From an uncultured Dialister sp. (lineage in GTDB: Bacteria; Bacillota; Negativicutes; Veillonellales; Dialisteraceae), in the NCBI GenBank assembly GCA_934193095.1, contig CAKPUX010000002.1:1-64000 (forward strand): a stretch of 64,000 nucleotides of DNA, given 5' to 3'. The notes beneath the pieces were generated by a model. It was given only the letters and a program-made list of their open reading frames with translations. It was not told the DNA's origin and ran no database searches. The translations under genes and the position numbers were made by a program. Shown in pieces: positions 58,259 to 64,000 of this stretch (positions are counted from its first letter, which is position 1; every line of letters starts with the position of its first letter).

Positions 58259-61245
58259 AAATCACGGATTTGCAGCTCTCAGAGTACGGCATCTATCGGG
58301 GCGCGTCCTGGCAGCCGTCGACGTCTTCGCTGAATGTGGTCATGGGAGAGAATGAGAGCGGGAAGACGACGATGCTTCGTTTTATCCGCGATATGCTCTT
58401 CGGCTATGGGCGCGGCAAGTGGCAGGGACGGAAAGGAAATATGGCCTTCGTCCGCGCGGACGGGCAGGAGTACCGCGTCTTCCGGGAGGAGAAGGAGCGC
58501 TGGTTCGAGAATGCGAGCCATGTGAAATACTCTGAAGAACTGCCGACACTCTGGTGGCATGGTCTCACGCGCTCGATGTATGAGCAGATTTTCGCCGTCG
58601 GATTAGAGGATCTGCAGGGGGCTTCCTTCCTTGCGAATGACTCCATCCGCAGCCGTTTCTTCATGCTGCAGGGCGGTGATAAGCTCGCCAGTGCCAAGAA
58701 GGATATCCAAGAGAATAAGGAAAAGCTCTTCGTGGCTTCGTCTCAGGGAAAGCGCAAGATCAATCAGCTGATGGCGGATCTGGATACGGTGAATCAGGAG
58801 CTGGATCATCTTTCTCATCAGGAAAAGGATTTCGCCGAGCTGCAGAAGAAGCAGGAGCTTTTGAAAAAGCAGATCCGTGAGCTCGAGGCTTCGCTCGCCA
58901 AGGACCAGGAAAAGGACAGAGAGCTCTCGAAGCGGCTTGGCGCCTGGGAATACTACAAGCGGGCGCGTGATATCAAGCACCAGCTGGATCTCTCCTCGCA
59001 GGTGAAGATGTTCCCGTCGAATGGTAAGGAGCAGTGGAATCAGCTCATGAACCGCATGAAGGTGATCCACGACCAGAAGGCATCGCTCCAGGAAAAGATC
59101 GATGAGTACACGCCGAAGAAGAAGGAAGACATCATCCCATGGGCGAGAGAGGCTGAAGCGCTGGAAAAACTCTACGTCGATCTGGGGCAGTGGCGCCAGA
59201 CCATCGTCGATGTGGAAGCATTGGAAGAGGAAAAGGAAAACTGGAAGCTCGACTTTGTGAATCTGGGCTATTCCCTGCCGCTCTGGGACCGCGCGCTGCC
59301 CTTGGAAGATGCCTGCGTCCATGTGGACTGGGCAGAAGGACGACGCCTTGCGCAGAGCGTGAGCGTCAGGGGCAATGAGCTCCATTTCTGGGAGCAGAGA
59401 GAGCCGGAGGTCGAAGCCGTCGCTGAAGAGGCGAAGGACGGAGATATCCAGACCGAGGAAGATTTCCAGCAGATGGAGGACATGGCCTCCTTGCTCGAGC
59501 AGCTTCTCCATCAGGAAGCAGAAATCAGGGGCAAGATCGATGCCGCTTCGCAGCTCGAAGATAAGAAATTCACCTTCTGGTTCTGGCTGGGCATCCTCTG
59601 CATGGCAGGAGCCGCAGCTGGCATCGCCTCCTTCTACATGGCCATGGCAGGCACCGCGGCGCTCTATGGCGCAGCAGGCGGGCTCATGCTGGGTATTCTC
59701 TGCTTCCTATTCAATAATAAGAGCATCCACAAGAAAGGGAATGACCTTGAGAAATGGAATGATTCGCTGGCTTCTCTCGTGAACGAGAGGAAGGCGATCT
59801 CCGACAAATTCCCGGGACAGGCACCGGAAGACATAGCTGATCTGCAGGCCTTCCATAACCTGATGCAGAGCCGTCGCTCCGATTTCTACAAAGACCAGGC
59901 AAAGCGGCAGGCCATCTCCTGGAAACGGGAAACAGTACGAAAGCAGCAGCTCGCGCACCAGAAGTGGACAGAAGAAGGCAAGCTGCTTCGCGAAAAAAAG
60001 GAAAAAGCAGACAAAGACTGGGATGCCTTCCTCGCGAAAAACAAGCTCCCAAAGACCGGCGCAGAGAATCTCTCTGCTCTGCAGGAGCAGTGGCAGAAGA
60101 TCTACTCCGCCGAAGGCAAGGGCAAGATCCTCGACCTGCGCTTGGAGCAGATGGATGCGCGCCTTGATGCCTACAGCCGCCGTGCAGAGAGCATCATCTC
60201 GAAGACGAAGATGCCCTACACCGTCGATCCGGACGGCATCCAGGAGCTCTACGAGGAAACGCATACGCGCAGCCTGACGTGGCAGTCCATTCAGGAAAAG
60301 AACAACCAGCACGATGCGTACCGGAAGGAAATGGATAAGCTTGATGACGGCTGGGCCTCCTGCCAGCGGGAGATGGATACCCTTCTCCATCTGGTCAATG
60401 CAAAAAATGCGGAAGAATTTGCGGAAAAGGTGAATGCCCACGAGCATCATGACCAGCTGACGAAGGAATGGGAGGCCGTGAAGCAGGATCTGCGCCTCTA
60501 TGCAGGCAGCGATGAAGAATTCCAGTCCCTCTGGAACTTCCTGGAAAGCGGACAGTACGATGACTGGATGGAAACCCATCAGAACCTTGAAAAACACATC
60601 AAAGAAGAGACGGCGTCACTGGGTGAGCTCCAGAAGAATCAGGGAGCGGTGGAAAATGAGATCTTCCGTCTGGCGGGGGATAATACCATCACCGATACCC
60701 TGCAGAAAAAAGAAAAGATCGAAGCCGAGCTTGCCAATGCACTCTCCGAATGGCTGACCTACATGTACACAGAAGAAATCCTGAACCGCGCGCAGGCCGC
60801 CTATGAGTCCGGCCGCCAGCCGCAGATCATGAAGCAGGCGAATACTTTCCTCTCTGCTATGACCAGAGGCAAGTACGCTCTTCAGATCTCCGAAGACGGG
60901 AAAAATATCGGCATCGTGGACAGCGAGCACCGCGTGAAAGAGGCCAAGATCTGGTCCTCCGGTACAGGCGATCAGGTCTTCCTCGCTATTCGCCTCGCCA
61001 TGGCGCTCTCCTTCGGAGAGCAGCTCGAGCCGCTCCCCATCGTTTTGGATGATATCTTCGTGCGCTTTGATGAAGAGCGCCAGCGTGAGACATTGCGCTT
61101 CCTCATGGAGCTAGGCAAGACCCAGCAGATCTTCCTCTTCACCTGCCACGCACAGACCATGCGCATCGCAGAAGAAGTTGGGAAGGAAAAAGCGACCGGC
61201 GAGTTCATCCACCTGAAGTCCGGGACCATCGAGCTCGGAGCATAG
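58255..61245 (+). CDS. yhaN: SbcC/Rad50-like ATPase (YhaN type)
   Basis: A 996-residue SMC-like protein. Walker A is GENESGKTT (residues 31-39). Long coiled coils run from about 150 to 400 and 500 to 850. Between them lies a hydrophobic stretch (about 440-485, FWLGILCMAGAAAGIASFYM and following), the double membrane segment typical of YhaN in place of a zinc hook. The C-terminal ATPase half has the signature WSSGTGDQVFLAIRLAMAL and Walker B LPIVLDDIFVRFDEER. It should form a membrane-linked DNA-end complex with YhaO. Confidence 0.92.
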   Translation: MKITDLQLSEYGIYRGASWQPSTSSLNVVMGENESGKTTMLRFIRDMLFGYGRGKWQGRKGNMAFVRADGQEYRVFREEKERWFENASHVKYSEELPTLWWHGLTRSMYEQIFAVGLEDLQGASFLANDSIRSRFFMLQGGDKLASAKKDIQENKEKLFVASSQGKRKINQLMADLDTVNQELDHLSHQEKDFAELQKKQELLKKQIRELEASLAKDQEKDRELSKRLGAWEYYKRARDIKHQLDLSSQVKMFPSNGKEQWNQLMNRMKVIHDQKASLQEKIDEYTPKKKEDIIPWAREAEALEKLYVDLGQWRQTIVDVEALEEEKENWKLDFVNLGYSLPLWDRALPLEDACVHVDWAEGRRLAQSVSVRGNELHFWEQREPEVEAVAEEAKDGDIQTEEDFQQMEDMASLLEQLLHQEAEIRGKIDAASQLEDKKFTFWFWLGILCMAGAAAGIASFYMAMAGTAALYGAAGGLMLGILCFLFNNKSIHKKGNDLEKWNDSLASLVNERKAISDKFPGQAPEDIADLQAFHNLMQSRRSDFYKDQAKRQAISWKRETVRKQQLAHQKWTEEGKLLREKKEKADKDWDAFLAKNKLPKTGAENLSALQEQWQKIYSAEGKGKILDLRLEQMDARLDAYSRRAESIISKTKMPYTVDPDGIQELYEETHTRSLTWQSIQEKNNQHDAYRKEMDKLDDGWASCQREMDTLLHLVNAKNAEEFAEKVNAHEHHDQLTKEWEAVKQDLRLYAGSDEEFQSLWNFLESGQYDDWMETHQNLEKHIKEETASLGELQKNQGAVENEIFRLAGDNTITDTLQKKEKIEAELANALSEWLTYMYTEEILNRAQAAYESGRQPQIMKQANTFLSAMTRGKYALQISEDGKNIGIVDSEHRVKEAKIWSSGTGDQVFLAIRLAMALSFGEQLEPLPIVLDDIFVRFDEERQRETLRFLMELGKTQQIFLFTCHAQTMRIAEEVGKEKATGEFIHLKSGTIELGA

Positions 61246-61313
61246 ATTTGGAGTGGCTGGTGGCTAGGGATTGATTAGGAAAATCTCGCAACGCGGTGTG
61301 ATAAAAAATTGAG

Positions 61314-61352
61314 AAAAGTGACTCTCTTCGAAAAGAAAGGGGTCACTTTTTT
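61314..61352 (+). terminator. Terminator of yhaON
   Basis: AAAAGTGACTCTCTT pairs loosely with AAGAAAGGGGTCACTTTT, then TTT. Confidence 0.75.
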
Positions 61353-61354
61353 CA

Positions 61355-61718
61355 TATGTGTGCGATGCTATGTATAGAAGCGGGAGAGAGCATCCCGGAG
61401 ATGATCGATTGACAGATTTCCCTCATCCTAGGCAGAGGGAAAAAAGGAAATCGGGCATCATGCGGCTCTCAAATGCTTCTCCCTTCGAAGGTTCTGCCCG
61501 GGAGAAATCGGCAAAGGGGGCAAGACAAGTGAAAAAGACAGGATGAAAACCTAATTACGAAACAACTCAGATAGCTCTGACGACAAGATCAGGCTCGCCT
61601 CTAAGTTAGTAGAAGTCCTTGTTTCGTCAAGGCCGCCCTCGAAGACTCTACGCCTCCCAGCCTGGCGCCCGATTCATTGGATCTGATTCATTCGACAGGA
61701 TGACATCCTGTCTTTTTT
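61355..61718 (+). ncRNA. Possible structured RNA of unknown class
   Basis: About 360 bases without a convincing gene but with many stems. TTACGAAACAA (61554-61564) pairs with TTGTTTCGTCAA (61619-61630). GACAGGATG occurs at 61537-61545 and again at 61694-61702, and either copy can pair with CATCCTGTC (61704-61712), which is followed by TTTTTT. That is the layout of a switchable terminator. No rnpB, tmRNA or 6S signature was recognised. Confidence 0.3.
61694..61718 (+). terminator. Intrinsic terminator
   Basis: GACAGGA-TGACA-TCCTGTC followed by six Ts. Confidence 0.8.
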
Positions 61719-61733
61719 GCATGGGTAATGCTT

Positions 61734-61777
61734 GGAAAACACTGATTAAATCGAATAACGGTTTAATCAGTGTTTCC
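61734..61777. repeat. Short copy of the palindrome ends
   Basis: GGAAAACACTGATTAAATCG and CGGTTTAATCAGTGTTTCC with no interior; derived from, or a minimal form of, the 160-bp element. Confidence 0.6.
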
Positions 61778-61790
61778 ATAAGGGAAATGA

Positions 61791-61833
61791 AAAAGTTCTG
61801 CAGGACTAGAGATAGTCTTGCAGGGCTTTTTTA
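61791..61833. terminator. Terminator on the 3' side of the Fic gene
   Basis: AAGTTCTGCAGGAC pairs with GTCTTGCAGGGCTTTT. The right arm is almost identical to that of the terminator at 63254-63297 on the other side of the Fic gene. Confidence 0.7.
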
Positions 61834-61891
61834 TTGTTTTGGCTATTTGTTTTCCAAATGCCGGGGCGGTCATTGATTATGTATTTAATTA

Positions 61892-62938
61892 TCAAAACAT
61901 TCGGCGATAGCAGGTGTTTTTCCCTTTTCCTTCTTTGGTTAGCTCGCCCGTTGTTACCATTTTACGAAGAGCTCCTTCCACTGAGCTGAGACTCAGTGCC
62001 GGGCAGAGGTTATGGATTTCTTGCTTGGTAACACGCCCGATTTTTTGCTGACAAGCCATTCTCACTATTTTAAGTGCAGACCGTTTTCCTTCCATAAGAG
62101 CGACCCGATCGTCTAAATCCTTATATGCAGCCAAAATGGTTCCCAAGAGAAATTTCATAAAAGGAATCACATCTTCTTTTCCTTCATGCCAGCCTTTTTG
62201 AGAATCTCGAAGAGATTCGTAATATAAACTTTTATTGACTGCAATTTTTGCTTCCAAAGAAATATATTTCCCTACAAAGAATCCATTTTGATGCAGTAAC
62301 AAAGATGTCAGTAAACGGCTCATACGGCCATTTCCATCATTAAAAGGGTGAATGCAAAGAAAGTCATGGATAAAAATGGGGATAAGAAGAAGCGGATCCG
62401 CTATGAAGTTTCCAATTGCCAGATTATAGGTGGCACATAAAGCATCCAGTGCATTTGGGGTTTCATCAGGAGCGAGCGGAGTAAAAAGAGTGACGGTTTG
62501 ACCGTTTGAATAAGTAGCATTGATGTAATTTTGAGTTGTTTTTGTACGTCCGGCTACTGGATTATTCGTGTGACTATATAAAATCTTATGCAGCTGAAGT
62601 ATATCATTTTGGGTGATAGGAATGGCATCATAATTTTCATAAATTAACGATAAATCATCGCGATAACCTGTAATTTCTTGTTCATTACGGTTCCGGGGCG
62701 TCGTTTTTTCTAATGCAAGCTGTCTGAGATGGGTGCGCGTTGTCGTGATTCCTTCAATGGCATTTGAAGATTCTATACTCTGAATTTTGGCAATTTCAAT
62801 CAATTTTTCCAGTTTTGCCGGCCATTGCTTTAAAAATATCTCCTGCTTTCCTGTTTCTTTGTAAATAGCCGCGATAAGTCCAAGTAAATCGGTATCCCAT
62901 TTTCGGTCACGCAGCCATGCATAATTAAATGTCCTCAT
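61892..62938 (-). CDS. Fic-family protein (probable AMP-transferase)
   Basis: A 348-residue Fic protein. The catalytic motif HPFNDGNGR is at residues 197-205, with its preceding beta-flap. An inhibitory helix of type S/T-xxx-E-G is at S58-E62-G63 (SSNAIEG), so activity is self-restrained, as in class II Fic enzymes. The C-terminus is a winged helix (about residues 285-345, VTKQEIHNLCPALSLSSVEGAL). Members transfer AMP from ATP to hydroxyls of target proteins. The gene is clearly richer in AT than its neighbours, which suggests transfer. No antitoxin gene is beside it. Start ATG 62938 is kept, though no strong ribosome site is seen. Confidence 0.88.
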   Translation of the reverse strand: MRTFNYAWLRDRKWDTDLLGLIAAIYKETGKQEIFLKQWPAKLEKLIEIAKIQSIESSNAIEGITTTRTHLRQLALEKTTPRNRNEQEITGYRDDLSLIYENYDAIPITQNDILQLHKILYSHTNNPVAGRTKTTQNYINATYSNGQTVTLFTPLAPDETPNALDALCATYNLAIGNFIADPLLLIPIFIHDFLCIHPFNDGNGRMSRLLTSLLLHQNGFFVGKYISLEAKIAVNKSLYYESLRDSQKGWHEGKEDVIPFMKFLLGTILAAYKDLDDRVALMEGKRSALKIVRMACQQKIGRVTKQEIHNLCPALSLSSVEGALRKMVTTGELTKEGKGKNTCYRRMF

Positions 62939-63094
62939 TTTCGTATCAGCACCTTCTTTCCCTTAAAGTATAGCAAAAATTAAGGGTATTTTGTATCCGG
63001 CTACATAGTAAGTCAAATTGCCAAGCCTTTAGCGTGAAGTGAGGAGCCATAACGCATCATTTGAAAATTTGAAGTTCTCCTGGCCGATTAGCAA

Positions 63095-63274
63095 ATGAAT
63101 GGCTTCGATCCGTATTATATCAATCAGTCGACAAGTGCTTCATTTCCGCTGGGGATGAAGGGAAAGACGGATGATCATTGTGCTGGGGAGAGTATGCGCC
63201 GGATATCAATCAGGAAAATCAAAAACGGAGGCGATAGCGTATGGGAGAAAACGAAAAAAGCCCTACACGACTAA
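63095..63274 (+). CDS. Small open frame, 59 codons, possibly a remnant
   Basis: The frame starts MNGFDPYYINQSTSASFPLG and ends KTKKALHD within the following terminator. There is no clear ribosome site and I do not recognise the product. Ending inside a terminator stem argues against a functional gene; it may be the worn remains of a longer one. Confidence 0.2.
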   Translation: MNGFDPYYINQSTSASFPLGMKGKTDDHCAGESMRRISIRKIKNGGDSVWEKTKKALHD

Positions 63275-63297
63275 CCGTAGTCTTGCAGGGCTTTTTA
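63254..63297. terminator. Terminator on the 5' side of the Fic gene
   Basis: AAAAAAGCCCTACACGAC pairs with GTCTTGCAGGGCTTTTT. See 61791-61833 for its near twin. Confidence 0.75.
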
Positions 63298-63715
63298 TTT
63301 ATATCCATATAGTGCATCGTTATATTTACACTATTTAATTCACTGTAATTTACGGTAAATTAGTCTAAATAAGACTAAATAAGACTAAATAAGACTAACT
63401 TAGAATAAATAAGTATACTTTTTCTCAGCCGATCTTTAGATTTCTCGTAAAAAGTACATTTTTTAGGTTGCAAAACGTGAAAGGAAGGAGTATGTTAGAA
63501 AAGAAGGCCGGAAGGATTAGGGCTGTATGTCAGAATACTTTGTTGAAGAGGACGGATAATGCATGACAGCTGGCAGATGTCGAAAAGGCTGAACAGCGTA
63601 TATGTTCCTGTTGGCTTGAAAACAGGGATAATGACTATTGCATGAGAGCAGGCGGGATTGTCATGCTTGTGGTGCTGGCTGGAGAGATCAGGTATGAGAG
63701 ATATACTTCGTTTCT
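63298..63715. other. AT-rich gap with 10-bp phased repeats
   Basis: CTAAATAAGA-type decamers occur three times in register (63365-63394) followed by a worn fourth, so they face one side of the helix. An AAGGAAGGAG site precedes a 24-residue frame (63492-63566) that is probably not a gene. Nothing else is recognised. Confidence 0.45.
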
Positions 63716-63878
63716 AGGAAAACGCTGATTCAATCGCAGAGTCAGTTTTTACAAGAATTTTTATACATGGCTTCGTCATAACCTTCCTTAAATAGCTCGC
63801 TATTCGCGTCAGGTTATTCCTCGCTATGTATAAAAATTCAAGACTAAAATCTGACAACGATTTAATCAGTGTTACCCT
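63716..63878. mobile_element. 160-bp giant palindrome, copy B
   Basis: It is the inverted counterpart of 46736-46896: its interior reads as the reverse complement (ACATGGCTTCGTCATAACC, AATAGCTCGCTATT). The ends are GGAAAACGCTGATTCAATCG and CGATTTAATCAGTGTTACCC. Confidence 0.7.
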
Positions 63879-64000
63879 GGCACTTCCTCTTTGATCTGTG
63901 AGCGGCGTATGAGCTGGCATGGTTTTATCCATTATGATAGTAGTCCTTCCTTCATTGGTTGACTGCATTTTACCATAAGATGAGCGATGGAATGAATGGC

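Noticed and set aside
61355..61718. RNase P RNA, tmRNA or 6S RNA.
   Set aside because: None of the conserved core sequences of those RNAs could be found on either strand, so only an unassigned structured RNA is reported.

Overview
The window looks like the chromosome of a Negativicutes bacterium (a diderm Firmicute), most probably Dialister or a close relative. The housekeeping genes are of Firmicute type (rpmE type B, prfA-prmC-sua5-rpiB-ywlG, glyA, rpmF, yhaO-yhaN). Yet the window also encodes outer-membrane proteins: an OmpH/Skp-like chaperone, a TonB-dependent receptor and three autotransporters with C-terminal beta-barrels. The genus is an inference; no rRNA is present.

Bases 1-14.9 kb hold a nitrogen and amino-acid salvage region: the end of an adenine deaminase, two N-acylamino-acid racemase/dipeptide epimerase paralogues, three M20 metallopeptidases, an ACS-type MFS carrier, a YfcC-type carrier, a regulator with a decayed GGDEF-like domain, and a membrane protein that joins a periplasmic binding domain to a receiver domain with no kinase.

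Bases 15-46.7 kb are the striking part. A MerR-family regulator (15055-15906) is followed by a YbjN-like gene behind a cobalamin-type riboswitch, an OmpH/Skp-like chaperone, a candidate C-rich-loop sRNA, and then 28 kb of surface genes: a 2604-residue autotransporter, a 1472-residue autotransporter, a TonB-dependent receptor and a 4065-residue autotransporter. The first two autotransporters each sit behind a cobalamin riboswitch followed by a terminator. The three surface transcription units share a promoter design of TTGACT, a 19-bp spacer holding the palindrome TATGA-N3-TCATA, and a -10 box. The same palindrome overlaps the -10 of the MerR gene itself. The three autotransporters share an 80-residue module, present 16 times, that I do not recognise as a named domain. 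I read this as a B12-repressed, MerR-controlled surface regulon, perhaps for corrinoid or ligand capture. The regulatory layout is seen in the sequence; the function is inferred.

Bases 47-61.2 kb carry an FAH-family hydrolase and compact housekeeping operons: rpmE; prfA-prmC-sua5; rpiB-ywlG; glyA with a T-box-like leader; rpmF; yhaO-yhaN. After 61.2 kb come a possible structured RNA and an AT-rich Fic gene lying between two nearly identical terminators.

The intergenic DNA is unusually repeat-rich. About 15 copies of a GCGGCGC/GCGCCGC hairpin, arrays of unrelated 7-bp tandem repeats (one of exactly 22 copies), a roughly 150-bp element with ends related to GTCATCTCGAGCG, and a 160-bp giant palindrome together fill most gaps between operons.
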